64,000 nt of DNA. Source: Microbacterium croceum (GTDB taxonomy: Bacteria > Actinomycetota > Actinomycetes > Actinomycetales > Microbacteriaceae). Positions within the stretch are counted from its first letter, which is position 1. The number at the start of each line of letters is the position of its first letter. The DNA lies in assembly GCF_023091245.1 (NCBI RefSeq), contig NZ_JAHWXN010000002.1, positions 1 to 64,000 on the forward strand, given 5' to 3'. The notes under the pieces are model-generated. The model did not search any database, was not told where the DNA came from, and worked only from the letters and a program-made list of their open reading frames with translations. Made by a program: the position numbers and the translations under genes. Below, one piece after another: positions 11,918 through 21,818 of this stretch.

Positions 11918-13071
11918 GAGGCGTACGCGCTGTTCTCGTGCACGTAGTCGTGCGTGAGGTCGTTCGTGAGGATCGTCGCGGTGGCCTCGCCGACGCGCAG
12001 GTCGATCAGCAGGTGCGTGGCGCGCGGCGTGAGGTCGACCTCCTCGCGTGGACGGTCCGGACCTCCGGCGGTGCACACGCGCACGCCGTTCATCGACACG
12101 TCGACGTCGTAGGGATCGAACTGCGCTCCCGTGGTGCCGATGGCCGCAAGCACGCGGCCCCAGTTCGGATCGTTGCCGAAGATCGCGGCCTTGAAGAGGT
12201 TGTTGCGGGCGACCGAGCGACCGACCTCCACGGCATCCTGCTCCGACACAGCGCCGATGACCTCGATCGTGATGTCGTGACTCGCCCCCTCTGCATCTCC
12301 CTGCAGCTTGACCGCGAGCTCCTGCGAGAGCTCGATCAGCGCAGCGGTGAACTCCTCGAGATCGGGCTTCACGCCGCTCGCGCCGTTCGCCAGCAGGGTG
12401 ACCTGGTCGTTGGTCGACATGCAGCCATCGGAGTCGAGACGATCGAACGTGCGTCCGGTCGCGGCGCGCAGGGCGGCATCCGCCTCGAGCGCCTCGAGGT
12501 CGGCGTCGGTCGTGATCACGACGAGCATGGTCGCGAGCCCCGGCGCGAGCATCCCCGCGCCCTTCGCCATGCCGCCGATGCTCCAGCCGTCGCGGCTGAC
12601 GACTGCGGTCTTGGCGACGCTGTCGGTGGTCATGATCGCCTGCGCCGCGAGGTCTCCCCCGTCGGTGCTGAGTGCGGCGATCGCCTGCGCCGTGCCATCG
12701 AGCACCTTGGCACGGAACTCGCCGTCACCGACGCCGATGAGGCCGGTCGAGCACACCAGCACGTCTCCGGCACTGATACCCAGAAGCTCTGCCGCCTTCT
12801 CGGCCGTCTGGTGCGTGGTCTGGAAGCCGAAGCTCCCGGTGAAGCAGTTCGCCCCACCGGAGTTGAGCACCACGGCCTCGACGATCCGGTCGGCCACGGC
12901 CTGCTGCGACCAGATGATCGGGTTGGCCTTGGCGCGGTTGCTCGTGAACACCGCGGCGCCGACCTTGCGCGGTCCGCGGTTGACGACGACGGCGACGTCG
13001 GGCTTGCCCGTCGACTTGAGTCCTGCGACGACTCCGGCTGCTTCGAACCCGGCCGGGGCGGTGACGCTCAC
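11914..13071 (-). CDS. argJ: Ornithine acetyltransferase (ArgJ)
   Basis: Transfers the acetyl group from acetylornithine to glutamate, recycling acetyl groups; some members also use acetyl-CoA, which cannot be decided here. The 385-residue precursor is normally self-cleaved before a Thr that becomes the N-terminal nucleophile; here the site is GLATMLV. The GTG start at 13071 has GAGG seven bases upstream, embedded in a 12-codon frame that links it to argC. Confidence 0.95.
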   Translation of the reverse strand: MSVTAPAGFEAAGVVAGLKSTGKPDVAVVVNRGPRKVGAAVFTSNRAKANPIIWSQQAVADRIVEAVVLNSGGANCFTGSFGFQTTHQTAEKAAELLGISAGDVLVCSTGLIGVGDGEFRAKVLDGTAQAIAALSTDGGDLAAQAIMTTDSVAKTAVVSRDGWSIGGMAKGAGMLAPGLATMLVVITTDADLEALEADAALRAATGRTFDRLDSDGCMSTNDQVTLLANGASGVKPDLEEFTAALIELSQELAVKLQGDAEGASHDITIEVIGAVSEQDAVEVGRSVARNNLFKAAIFGNDPNWGRVLAAIGTTGAQFDPYDVDVSMNGVRVCTAGGPDRPREEVDLTPRATHLLIDLRVGEATATILTNDLTHDYVHENSAYAS

Positions 13072-13106
13072 AGCGACACCTCGGTGATGAGTGCCTCGAT
13101 GGTCAT
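13068..13106 (-). CDS. 12-codon coupling ORF between argC and argJ (candidate)
   Basis: An ATG at 13106 overlaps the argC stop (ATGA) and opens the 12-codon frame [12 protein letters not shown]. Its TGA overlaps the GTG start of argJ (GTGA). It also contains the argJ ribosome site. The arrangement would let ribosomes pass from argC to argJ without dissociating. It may simply be chance wording of a 31-bp spacer. Confidence 0.25.
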   Translation of the reverse strand: MTIEALITEVSL

Positions 13107-14173
13107 GGTGCGACTCCGTTGATTGAGAGGGCGCGGTCCTCGGGAAGCCCGAGCGCGATGTTCATGGACTGGATGGCGGCGCCGGCGGTGCCCTTGACGA
13201 GGTTGTCGACCGCCGTGACGACGGTGACGCGGTTGGCGGCGCGGTCGATCGCGAGACCGATCAGCGCCGTGTTCGCCCCGAGCACGTCGGCGGTGCGCGG
13301 GAAGCTGCCTTCGGGGAGCAGGTGCACGAAGGTCTCGCCGTCGTATGCGCTCTCCCACGCCTCACGGATCTGGGCGTCGGTGACGCCGTCGACGATCGGG
13401 GCGGTGGAGGTGGCGAGGATGCCGCGCGACATCGGCACGAGCACGGGGGTGAAGGAGATGCGGATGCCGTCCTCCGACTCGGCCCCAGAGCCCGTCGAAG
13501 GGAAAGCGGCGGCGAGCGCCTGCCGGATCTCCGGGATGTGCCGATGCGTACCGCCGACCGCATACGGGTTGGCGGTGCCGAGGATCTCGCTGGCGAGCAG
13601 GTTCGACTTCAGGCTCTTGCCCGCCCCCGAGGGGCCGACAGCGAGCACCGACACGATGTCACCCGGATCGATCACACCGGACGCGACGCCGGGCGCCAGG
13701 CTCAGGCTGACCGTGGACGCGTTACAGCCGGGAGCCGCGATCCTGGTCGCACCGCGAAGGGCGTCGCGCTGCTTCGCTCCGCCCACGGGAAGCTCGGGCA
13801 CCCCGTAGGTCCACGGTTCGTGGAAGGCTCCGCCGTAGAACGCGTCCCAGGCACTCTGGGAGGTCAGCCGGTGGTCGGCCCCCGCATCGATCACGAGCGG
13901 GGTGTCGCCGAGCGCGTCGGTGTACTGCCCCGACTGCCCGTGCGGCAGCGCGAGGAACACGATGTCGTGCCCGGCGAGGATCTCGGGAGTGGTGTCCTGC
14001 AGGGTCAGATCCGCGAGCGAGCGCAGGTGCGGCTGATGCTGGATCAGCGGCTGCCCCGCGTTCGAATGCGCGGTGACGGTGCGGATCTGGATGTCGGGAT
14101 GACTGGCGAGGAGGCGCAGAATCTCGCCGCCTGCGTAGCCGGATGCGCCGGAGACGGCGACGGAATACGTCAT
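13103..14173 (-). CDS. argC: N-acetyl-gamma-glutamyl-phosphate reductase
   Basis: NADPH-dependent reduction of N-acetylglutamyl phosphate to the semialdehyde. The 356 residues have the GxxGxxG dinucleotide motif at the extreme N terminus ([10 protein letters not shown]), the catalytic cysteine in [10 protein letters not shown], and GPSGAGKSL with the following HRHIPEI. It is the first gene of the operon. AAGGTAG lies five bases before ATG. No convincing ARG box was recognised upstream. Confidence 0.96.
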   Translation of the reverse strand: MTYSVAVSGASGYAGGEILRLLASHPDIQIRTVTAHSNAGQPLIQHQPHLRSLADLTLQDTTPEILAGHDIVFLALPHGQSGQYTDALGDTPLVIDAGADHRLTSQSAWDAFYGGAFHEPWTYGVPELPVGGAKQRDALRGATRIAAPGCNASTVSLSLAPGVASGVIDPGDIVSVLAVGPSGAGKSLKSNLLASEILGTANPYAVGGTHRHIPEIRQALAAAFPSTGSGAESEDGIRISFTPVLVPMSRGILATSTAPIVDGVTDAQIREAWESAYDGETFVHLLPEGSFPRTADVLGANTALIGLAIDRAANRVTVVTAVDNLVKGTAGAAIQSMNIALGLPEDRALSINGVAP

Positions 14174-14320
14174 GCTTCTACCTTAACGGTCGGGGTGAGG
14201 TGGCCGAGGCGGCGACACCGACACTCGACCGCCGGCAGGCGGGAGCGCAGGGTCGCCTAAAGTCGGCGGTCGCCCCGGCGTCGGCGCACCACGATAACGC
14301 TCGGAACGAGCGTCAGAGAA

Positions 14321-14374
14321 GCGGATGCGGCCGAAGGCATGCCGCGACGATAGCGCGCCTTCCGCCGCATCCGC
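14321..14374 (-). terminator. Hairpin terminator after thi operon
   Basis: Arms 14357-14374 and 14321-14338 pair over 18 bp with one mismatch, just downstream of the TenA fusion stop on the minus strand. A short T-rich run (TTCTCT) follows. It separates the thi and arg operons, which lie on the same strand. Confidence 0.7.
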
Positions 14375-14386
14375 AAATCTGGCCCG

Positions 14387-16537
14387 TCATGTGGCGTCGC
14401 GCGCGCTCCCCGGCGCTGCGAAGAAGTCCCGCTCGTGTGCGCTGGACAGGTCGAACGCGCGCTGCATGCGGGCGCGGGTCGCGTCGTCGGCCCTCGCGGC
14501 GGCGTCCGTGACGTAGGCGACCGCCTGCGCTGTCGCCTCCGCGAACGCAGGGTCGGCGTAGGTCGCGAGCCACGAGGCGTAGGGATGGTGCGGGTCCTGC
14601 GGGCGGCTGCCGAACGCCCCGGCGTGCAGCCGCTCGCCGAGGTCGGTGTAGAGCCAGAAGCAGGGCAGGATGGCGGCGATCAGCTCGGGGTACCGGCCGT
14701 CGAACGCGGTGGCGCGCAGATGGTTGAGGTACGCCACCGTGGCCGGCGCCGGCTCCGCGGCGAAGGTCGCCGCGGAGACTCCCTGCGCGGCAGTGAGCCA
14801 GGAGGCGTGCAGCTCCAGCTCCCCGACGATCGAGCCCTGAGCGGACTGCGCCCAGAACGCCTGCTCCGCCGAGCTCGGGGCCAGTCGAGCGGCCTCCGCC
14901 AGCACGCGGGCGTACTCGCGCAGGTAGAGCGCATCCTGGGAGAGGTAGAAGACGAACGGCTCCCGTTGCAGTGTGCCGTCGGCGAGCGCGCGGATGAACG
15001 GCAGCGCGTCGATCTCGGCCCTGATCCCCGCGATGCCGTCCCACCACTCGGCGGCCACGTCCGCAGCCGCCGGGCGGGTCGTGAGTCCTCCGCGGTTCCA
15101 CAGTCCTGCGAAGTGGTGGACGGGTCCGTGTCCCCCACCCACCGCGAGCGCGCTGCTCTCACGGAGCGACTCCCGCAACCAGGAGCGTGCGTGCGCGACG
15201 GCCGCAACGGAATCCAGTCCCCGCGCGAGCAGGGTGGCGATCGCGGAGGACAGCGAGCATCCGGTGCCGTGCGTGTTCATGGTGTCGATGCGCGCACCGG
15301 CGAAATGCTGCCGGACGCCTGCTGCCGCGTCGATGAGGGCATCCGGCGCCTCCTCGGCGTCGAGGTGTCCGCCCTTGACGAGCACCGCCGCCCCGATCTG
15401 CGCGGAGAACGCATCGGCGGCGGCGAGCGCATCCGCCCAGTCGACGATCTCCCGCCCCACGAGCACCGCGAGTTCGGCGAGGTTCGGCGTGATCACGTGG
15501 GCACGTACGAGAAGCTCCCGCAGCGCCGATTCCGCCGCGGTGTCCAGGAGCCGATCCCCGCTGGTGGCGACCATGACCGGATCGACAACGACGATCGGGG
15601 GACGGACCACGTCCAGCCACGCGGTCACGGTGCGCACGACGTCGGCATCGGCGAGCATGCCGATCTTGACCGCGTCGATCGCGATGTCATCCGACAAGGC
15701 GTCGAGCTGCTGCTGCAGGAAGTCGGACGGTGGCACGTGGATCGCGCGCACTCCCCTGGTGTTCTGCGCAGTCAGAGCCGCGATCGCCGCCATGCCGTAT
15801 CCGCCGTTCGCGGCGATGGACTTGAGATCGGCCTGGATGCCGGCGCCGCCGGAGGGATCGCTGCCGGCGATCGTGAGCACGCGGGGCACCGAGGCCGCCT
15901 GCCAGCGCCGACGGAACTCCCTCGCCGCGGCAGCCGGAGCCTCGGCCGCGCACAGCGCCGACACGACCGCGATCCCGACCGCCCCCGCCGCACGCAGCGG
16001 TTCGATGTCATCGATCCCGACGCCGCCGATCGCGACGCAGGGCAGGGGGCTGGCCTCCGCGAACTCCCGGAACCCCTGGATGCCGAGGGCCGGCGGGTGG
16101 TCCGGTTTGGTGAGCGTCGGACGGATGACTCCGACGCCGAGATAGTCGATCGTGCCGACCGGGAGCGCGCGGACCGCGTCGAGGTGCTCCGGGGCGTTCG
16201 CCGTGAGCCCGATCAGGGCATCGGGGCCCAGCTCCTGGCGCGCCCGCAGCACCGAGGCATCACCCTGCCCGAGGTGCACGCCGTCGACTCTGCCTCCCTG
16301 AGCCCGCGCCGCCACCGCCGCGTCGAGGCGGTCGTTCACCACGAGCAGCGCGCGACCGTCGATCGCGGCTGAGAGCGCGAGCAGCTGCTCCACGACCTCA
16401 CGGTCCGACGCATGCTTCTCGCGGAGCTGCACGATGCGCACGCCCCCGTCGACCGCCTGGCGGACGGTCTCGATCACACCGCGTTCGCCGCACAAGGCGG
16501 CGTCGGTGACAAGGTAGAGCGACAGGTCCGCGTTCAT
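14387..16537 (-). CDS. ThiE-ThiD-TenA trifunctional thiamine protein
   Basis: A 716-residue fusion. Residues 1-212 are thiamine-phosphate synthase ([38 protein letters not shown]). Residues 218-478 are HMP/HMP-phosphate kinase ThiD ([30 protein letters not shown] with the conserved Cys 427). Residues ~495-716 are TenA, with [17 protein letters not shown] (Asp 535), catalytic-type Cys 626 in LPCFWLY, and Glu 702 near the end. It could salvage the pyrimidine moiety, phosphorylate it twice and join it to the thiazole. Its ATG overlaps the thiM stop (ATGA). Each domain looks intact. Confidence 0.93.
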   Translation of the reverse strand: MNADLSLYLVTDAALCGERGVIETVRQAVDGGVRIVQLREKHASDREVVEQLLALSAAIDGRALLVVNDRLDAAVAARAQGGRVDGVHLGQGDASVLRARQELGPDALIGLTANAPEHLDAVRALPVGTIDYLGVGVIRPTLTKPDHPPALGIQGFREFAEASPLPCVAIGGVGIDDIEPLRAAGAVGIAVVSALCAAEAPAAAAREFRRRWQAASVPRVLTIAGSDPSGGAGIQADLKSIAANGGYGMAAIAALTAQNTRGVRAIHVPPSDFLQQQLDALSDDIAIDAVKIGMLADADVVRTVTAWLDVVRPPIVVVDPVMVATSGDRLLDTAAESALRELLVRAHVITPNLAELAVLVGREIVDWADALAAADAFSAQIGAAVLVKGGHLDAEEAPDALIDAAAGVRQHFAGARIDTMNTHGTGCSLSSAIATLLARGLDSVAAVAHARSWLRESLRESSALAVGGGHGPVHHFAGLWNRGGLTTRPAAADVAAEWWDGIAGIRAEIDALPFIRALADGTLQREPFVFYLSQDALYLREYARVLAEAARLAPSSAEQAFWAQSAQGSIVGELELHASWLTAAQGVSAATFAAEPAPATVAYLNHLRATAFDGRYPELIAAILPCFWLYTDLGERLHAGAFGSRPQDPHHPYASWLATYADPAFAEATAQAVAYVTDAAARADDATRARMQRAFDLSSAHERDFFAAPGSARDAT

Positions 16538-17382
16538 CGGCTGCTCTCCTCGATGCGGGCCGCGGCCACCAGGTGCTCCGGCTGCAGGCCGGCAAGGGCA
16601 TCGAGCAGAGCGACGGCGAAGCTGCCCGGGCCGCCGGACGCCGCTGCAGCGCGCTCCGCCGCGATCGTGTACACGAGCGTGGCGGCCGCGACAGCGCCGA
16701 GCGCGGAGATCCCGGTCGCGCGGGCGGCCCCGAGGAAGGCCGCCATCACGGCGCCGAGCGCACAGCCCCCACCGGTGACGAGCGTGAGCTGCGGATCGCC
16801 GTTCGCGATGCGGATCACGCGCTCCCCGTCGGTGAGCAGATCGACCGGACCGGAGACGGCGACCACGCTGCCGTACCGGTCGGCCAGTGCGGCGGCCGCC
16901 TCAGCGGCGTCATCCGTGCTGTCGGTGGCATCCACGCCACGACCGCCGCCGCTGAGTCCGGCGAGCGCGAGGATCTCCGAGGCATTGCCGCGGACGGCGG
17001 TGGGACGCAGCGCCACGAGTTCCTGCGCCAGAGCGGTGCGCACCGGCAGCGCGCCGATCGCGACCGGATCGAGCACCCAGGGAGTACCCGCGGTCGAGGC
17101 CCCCTCGGCGGCCTCCCGACTCGCGGCCCGCTGCTCCGGCGTGGGCGTGCCGAGATTGACGAGCATGCCGGAGGCGATACCGGCGAACATGCCGCTCTCC
17201 CCCACGATGTCGACCATCGCGGGAGCGGCCCCCGTGGCGAGGAGCACGTTCGCGGTGAAGCCGGTGACGACCGCATTCGTGATGCAGTGCGTCAGGGGCG
17301 GAGTCGCTCGCACGCGCTCGAGCAGGGTCACCGCCTCGGACACGACGGTGGAATCGGACGATGGACGCAGACGATCGCTCAA
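16534..17382 (-). CDS. thiM: Hydroxyethylthiazole kinase
   Basis: Phosphorylates 4-methyl-5-hydroxyethylthiazole for thiamine salvage; 282 residues with HCITNAVV near the N terminus and [30 protein letters not shown] (catalytic Cys region) toward the C terminus. The likely start is TTG at 17382, seven bases after AAGGGA. An ATG at 17390 in another frame gives only MSH before a TGA that overlaps this TTG. The upstream TPP riboswitch overlaps the ribosome site, so translation is probably shut off by thiamine pyrophosphate. Confidence 0.94.
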   Translation of the reverse strand: MSDRLRPSSDSTVVSEAVTLLERVRATPPLTHCITNAVVTGFTANVLLATGAAPAMVDIVGESGMFAGIASGMLVNLGTPTPEQRAASREAAEGASTAGTPWVLDPVAIGALPVRTALAQELVALRPTAVRGNASEILALAGLSGGGRGVDATDSTDDAAEAAAALADRYGSVVAVSGPVDLLTDGERVIRIANGDPQLTLVTGGGCALGAVMAAFLGAARATGISALGAVAAATLVYTIAAERAAAASGGPGSFAVALLDALAGLQPEHLVAAARIEESSR

Positions 17383-17389
17383 TGCGACA

Positions 17390-17481
17390 TCCCTTCGCTA
17401 GTACGAACTAGATCAGGTTCGACGGGTCTGTTCTCAGCCGCGGTCGCGGCACCCCGTGTCACTGATCGCAGTCTAGCGAAG
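17390..17481 (-). ncRNA. TPP (THI-box) riboswitch
   Basis: On the minus strand the conserved core reads ACGGGGTGCC, then CGGCTGAGA, ACCCGT and GAACCTGATCTAGTT, in the canonical order of the thiamine pyrophosphate aptamer. A perfect 9-bp P1 helix closes it: 17473-17481 with 17393-17401. The GAAG at the 3' side of P1 belongs to the thiM ribosome site (GAAGGGA), so ligand-stabilised P1 should mask it. Control therefore looks translational. Confidence 0.95.
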
Positions 17482-17493
17482 CGAGGATGTCGC

Positions 17494-18465
17494 TCAGAGG
17501 AGCTCGGCCAGCAGTGCGCGCTCGTCTTCTCGCGTGAGACCCGCGCGCCGCTCGCGGTCGACGCCGCGCGCGATCTCATCGGCGACCACGCGGGCGATCG
17601 TGTCGTCGATCGGCCGCAGCACTCCCCCTGTCCGATGGAACGCCGCGTTCGATCGCGTCATGAACCCGGTCATGTCGGCGGGCAGCCACAGCGGCAGCGA
17701 CCTCTCCCCCGCCCAGTACGCGACGCCGTGATCTGCGAGCCAGCCGGCCTCGCCGACGACAGTCTCACCACAGTGGCCGGCCGCGTTCCGGATGCAGAGG
17801 AGCACATCCCGCAGCGGATGCCGATCGCCGATCGCGTTCACCGCACCGCTGACCCCGGCCGACGATGCTGTGACCACGTACGCGGCGAGATCGTCGACGT
17901 CGATCACCTGCGTCGCACGGCCCTCGAGCGGTGGCAGGAGCACCCGATCGCTCCCGGCCCGCGCGAACGCCGCCGCCCAGTAGCCGAAGCGATCGCTGGG
18001 GTCGCCGTCACCGACGATCAACCCGGGGCGCACGATCAGCGCCCGGTCGCCCAGCGCGCGCACCTGCTGCTCGGCAGCGACCTTCTCTGCCGCATAGTCG
18101 TACTCATCACCGGGGGCGGCCGCCTCATGCACCGGGGCGGATTCATCGGCGCCCGGGGTCGCGTCATCCGCGTAGACAGACACCGACGAGATGTACGTCC
18201 ATCGGCGCGCACGTGCTCCGAGCGCGGCCACGACGGCAGCGACGTGATCGGCCCGCGAGGAGACGTCGACCACGTGATCCCAGTCGCGCGCGAGGCGGTC
18301 GTACGCATCGGAGCGGTCACGGTCACCGCGCACGAGCGTCACACCCGGCGGCTCCGGCCGTTCGCCACGGGCCAGGCAGGTCACCGCGGCCCCGTCATCC
18401 GCCCAGAGGCGGGCGATCCGCCCGGAGAGCCAGCCGGTTCCCCCCAGGATCAGCACGTCTGTCAT
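17494..18465 (-). CDS. NAD-dependent epimerase/dehydratase-like protein
   Basis: An extended short-chain dehydrogenase fold of 323 residues with the glycine-rich LGGTGWLSGRIA at residues 7-18, a conserved Asp after strand 4 (YISSVSVYADD) and the catalytic pair YDYAAEK (Tyr-x-x-x-Lys) near residue 140. The substrate is unknown; actinobacterial relatives are annotated only as reductases. It ends 12 bp before the TPP aptamer, so the riboswitch transcript either starts inside this gene or reads through it. Confidence 0.8.
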   Translation of the reverse strand: MTDVLILGGTGWLSGRIARLWADDGAAVTCLARGERPEPPGVTLVRGDRDRSDAYDRLARDWDHVVDVSSRADHVAAVVAALGARARRWTYISSVSVYADDATPGADESAPVHEAAAPGDEYDYAAEKVAAEQQVRALGDRALIVRPGLIVGDGDPSDRFGYWAAAFARAGSDRVLLPPLEGRATQVIDVDDLAAYVVTASSAGVSGAVNAIGDRHPLRDVLLCIRNAAGHCGETVVGEAGWLADHGVAYWAGERSLPLWLPADMTGFMTRSNAAFHRTGGVLRPIDDTIARVVADEIARGVDRERRAGLTREDERALLAELL

Positions 18466-18527
18466 GCACCCATGACACCAGCATCCATGGCCGCGGGGAA
18501 GTTCTTCCGCTCAGAGCAGAGGCATCG

Positions 18528-19247
18528 TCACTCAGCGGTGGGAAGCTCGTCGATGCCGGCGAGCCGGGGAACGGTCCAGGTCGGATCCGGCCGCCAGTCG
18601 CGCCATTCGGCGTCGAACGGCCAGTCGCCCGCACGGAACGACGCGATGGCCGCATCCGCGTGGCGCTCGATCTGCGCGGCCTGTTCCGCGCTGAGACGCC
18701 CCTGTTCGATCGCGGCGACGACCTCGTCCTCATCTTTCAGGTGGATTCCCCCGTCTGCATCGATCTCCACATCGAGGATGTGATCGGACGTGTACGTGTC
18801 GTGATCGGTGCGCAGGTGCGCGTTCTCGAGGTTCACGTACCACCCGGCGAACTCCCATTCCGGACCGGTCACGTCGCTCCAGAACAGCCACACCGACCAC
18901 GCGGCGCCTGCAGGGGCGATCCGCAGGATGCCGTTGCCCCACCACTCCTCTACGATGCGCGTGCGCGGTTCGAGCCAGCGGCGATCGAGCGGCACGCTGC
19001 GCACCCGCTGACCGTCCGGCGCGCCCTGGCCCTCCTGGAGGGTGCCCGCAGCCAGCCACGCGACGAGGCCGCGTTCGTCGTCGCGCACCACCCGCATCGG
19101 AGTGATCGTCGACGGCTCCCCCTGCTGCCAGCCCGGCTTGCGGTAGTGCCAGTCGATCTGTGCACCAGGCGCGAGGAACGGTCCCTCGCCCAACGGGCGC
19201 ACGCCCTCGGGCACGGCCGCCGGGGTGCTCTGCGGGAGGATGCTCAT
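18528..19247 (-). CDS. DUF402 domain protein
   Basis: A 239-residue soluble protein with the DUF402 pattern: WYVNLENAHLRTDHDTYTSDHILDVEIDADG, followed by a helical DEDEVVAAIEQGRLSAEQA tail. DUF402/FomD-type proteins are phosphoesterases acting on nucleoside di- or triphosphates in the characterised cases; the activity here is inferred from the family. The ATG at 19247 follows TAGCGT by six bases, consistent with a leaderless transcript. Confidence 0.78.
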   Translation of the reverse strand: MSILPQSTPAAVPEGVRPLGEGPFLAPGAQIDWHYRKPGWQQGEPSTITPMRVVRDDERGLVAWLAAGTLQEGQGAPDGQRVRSVPLDRRWLEPRTRIVEEWWGNGILRIAPAGAAWSVWLFWSDVTGPEWEFAGWYVNLENAHLRTDHDTYTSDHILDVEIDADGGIHLKDEDEVVAAIEQGRLSAEQAAQIERHADAAIASFRAGDWPFDAEWRDWRPDPTWTVPRLAGIDELPTAE

Positions 19248-19313
19248 CCCGTCACGCTACCCCGGCCGCCCTGCGCCGTCGGTGTGACTCCCTGGTCTGC
19301 GTGCGACTGCTGC

Positions 19314-21818
19314 TCAGTCCCGGATCGCCGCGCCGAAGCGCTCGGCTGCGACCGCGACGCCGGCGAGCTTCGCCTCGGTCGCCTCCGCTGCCGTCAACGT
19401 GCGATCGTCGGCGCGGAAGCGCAGGGCGAACGTCAGGCTCTTCGAGCCGGCGGGAACACCCTCGCCGCGGTAGTCGTCGACCAGACGCACGGACTCGAGC
19501 AGGGCGCCGGCGCCTTCCGCGAGCGCGGTGCGCACGTCACCGGCAGCCACATCGACCGGAAGCGTGAGCGATACGTCCTGCGTGGCTGCGGTGAAGGTCG
19601 ACAACGACTCAGCCACCACACGACGTCCTGCCAGCGACAGGATCAGGTCGAGGTCGAGCTCGAGCACGATCGCGCGTCCCGGCAGATCCGCGTCGTCCGA
19701 GACCACGGGGTGCAGCTCGCCGACGTAGCCGACCTCGGCGCCGTCGACCTGCAGGGTTCCCGTGCGTCCGGGGTGCAGAGCGGCCCGCTGAGACTGCACG
19801 ACGTCGATCTCGACACCGGCGGCGCTCGCGATGACCCGTGCGGCGTCGAGCGCCTCGGACAGACCCGCAGGCTCGGCCGGACGGCCGGGCTGTCGTGCCA
19901 CGATGTTGCCTGCGAGCAGCAGAGCGAGGTGGCGGTGCTGCGGCGGGATCGAGGCGTTCAGCGCGGCGAGGGTCTCGTCAGAGGGCCGCACGCCCAGCGG
20001 CGGGACGTCGTCGGTACCGTAGGTCACGCCCGGCTCCGGCAGGAACACCGCGCCGCTCTCGAAGATCGCGAGATCCGTGAGCCCGCGAGCGATGTTGCGA
20101 TGCGCCGTCTGCAGCAGGCCGGGCACCAGCGAACGACGAAGGAACGGCGCCTGACCGTCGAGCGGGTTCGCCAGACGGATGCTGGGCAGATGCTCGCCGG
20201 ACGCGGAGCCGTGCAGGTCGTTCTGCGCCTCGGTCGTGAACGGGAACGCCGGGGTCTCGACGAAGCCGGCGGCCGCGAGCGCGTCGGCGACCCGGCGGCG
20301 GCCCTGCTGCAGCGGCGTGAGGCCACGGCCGGACGGAGGCGTCGGCAGCACGGAGGGGATGCGGTCGAGTCCGTGGATGCGGGCGACCTCTTCGGCCAAT
20401 GTCCACTTGTCGGTCAGGTCGGGGCGCCAGGTGGGCGGGATGACCGTCCACCCCTCATCAGCCTTCTCGACCTCGGCACCGATCGTGGTCAGCGCGCCGG
20501 TGATCTCGTCGTCGGTGTAGTCGACGCCGATGAGGCCCTGCACGAAACCGGCGGGCAGCTCGATCTCGGCGACGAAGACCTCGGCGAACAGGGCGCCCCC
20601 CTCGTCGGTGAGCGTGCCGCCCGCCAGCTCGACCATGAGGTCGGCGGCGCGGCGCGCGGCGACGAACGGGATGAGCGGGTCGACACCGCGTTCGAAGCGC
20701 TTGGACGCCTCACTGGGCAGCTTGTGCCGACGGGCGGTGCGAGCGATCGTGACCGGGTCGAAGGTCGCGGCCTCGATCAGCACGTTCGTGGTGGTCTCGC
20801 TCATCTCGGTCGTGCCGCCGCCCATGACGCCGGCCAGACCGATCGGGCCGGAGCCGTCGGTGATGAGCAGGTCCTCGACGTGGAGCGCGCGCTCCTGGCC
20901 GTCGAGCGTGGTCATCTTCTCGCCCGGCGTCGCACGACGCACCGTGATGCCGCCGTCGAGCTTGTCGAGGTCGTAGCCGTGCAGGGGCTGCCCCAGTTCG
21001 AGCATGACGTAGTTCGTGATGTCGATCAGCACGCCGAGCGAACGCATGCCGGCGAGCGTCAGCCGGGCGATCATCCACGGCGGGGTGGGACGCGAGGGGT
21101 CGACACCGCGCACCACGCGGGTGACGAACTCGCTCGCACCGACGCGGCCGCGCACAGGCGCGACGTCGTCGACGACGGTCGTGTGTCCACTTCCCGGCTG
21201 CAGCTCCGCGAAGTCGCGCTCGGCGGGGTCGCGGAAGGTCGCTCCGGTGGCGTGCGAGTACTCGCGGGCGACGCCGCGCAGCGAGAACGCGTAACCGCGG
21301 TCGGGCGTGACGTTGATCTCGACCGCGACGTCATCGAGCCCCAGGAGCGCGATCGCGTCGGTGCCGACGGGTGCGTCGATGCCGAGGTCGGAGAGAACGA
21401 CGATGCCGTTGTGCTCATCGCCCAGGCCGAGCTCACGGGCCGAGGCGATCATGCCGTCGGACACGTGACCGTAGGTCTTGCGCGCCGCGATCGGGAAAGG
21501 TCCGGGAAGCACGGCTCCCGGCAGGGTCACGACGACCTTGTCTCCGGCGACGAAGTTGTGCGCGCCGCAGACGATGCCTCGGATACCACCGTGCTCCTCG
21601 CCCACGTCGACCTGGCACCAGTTGATGGTCTTGCCGTTGGACTGCGGCTCGCCCTCCAGCGAGACGACCTGTCCGACGACGACGGGACCGGAGATCTCGA
21701 AGCGGTGCACGTCCTCCTCTTCGAAGCCGACCGTCACCAGCGCCGAGAGGACATCCTCCGGCGCGGCATCCGGTGCCACATCGACGTACTCACGCAACCA
21801 CGAAAGCGGGACGCGCAT
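19314..21818 (-). CDS. pheT: Phenylalanyl-tRNA synthetase beta subunit
   Basis: Large subunit of the alpha2-beta2 enzyme that charges tRNA-Phe; 834 residues. In order: N-terminal MRVPLSWLREYV, a tRNA-binding OB domain (~40-155; VVVGQVVSLEGEPQSNGK), the B3/B4 editing module, B5 (~410-480), a catalytic-like core, and a C-terminal FDX-ACB anticodon domain over the last ~95 residues. The ATG at 21818 shares one base with the pheS stop (TGATG); the frame is open further upstream inside pheS but lacks homology there. Confidence 0.96.
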   Translation of the reverse strand: MRVPLSWLREYVDVAPDAAPEDVLSALVTVGFEEEDVHRFEISGPVVVGQVVSLEGEPQSNGKTINWCQVDVGEEHGGIRGIVCGAHNFVAGDKVVVTLPGAVLPGPFPIAARKTYGHVSDGMIASARELGLGDEHNGIVVLSDLGIDAPVGTDAIALLGLDDVAVEINVTPDRGYAFSLRGVAREYSHATGATFRDPAERDFAELQPGSGHTTVVDDVAPVRGRVGASEFVTRVVRGVDPSRPTPPWMIARLTLAGMRSLGVLIDITNYVMLELGQPLHGYDLDKLDGGITVRRATPGEKMTTLDGQERALHVEDLLITDGSGPIGLAGVMGGGTTEMSETTTNVLIEAATFDPVTIARTARRHKLPSEASKRFERGVDPLIPFVAARRAADLMVELAGGTLTDEGGALFAEVFVAEIELPAGFVQGLIGVDYTDDEITGALTTIGAEVEKADEGWTVIPPTWRPDLTDKWTLAEEVARIHGLDRIPSVLPTPPSGRGLTPLQQGRRRVADALAAAGFVETPAFPFTTEAQNDLHGSASGEHLPSIRLANPLDGQAPFLRRSLVPGLLQTAHRNIARGLTDLAIFESGAVFLPEPGVTYGTDDVPPLGVRPSDETLAALNASIPPQHRHLALLLAGNIVARQPGRPAEPAGLSEALDAARVIASAAGVEIDVVQSQRAALHPGRTGTLQVDGAEVGYVGELHPVVSDDADLPGRAIVLELDLDLILSLAGRRVVAESLSTFTAATQDVSLTLPVDVAAGDVRTALAEGAGALLESVRLVDDYRGEGVPAGSKSLTFALRFRADDRTLTAAEATEAKLAGVAVAAERFGAAIRD

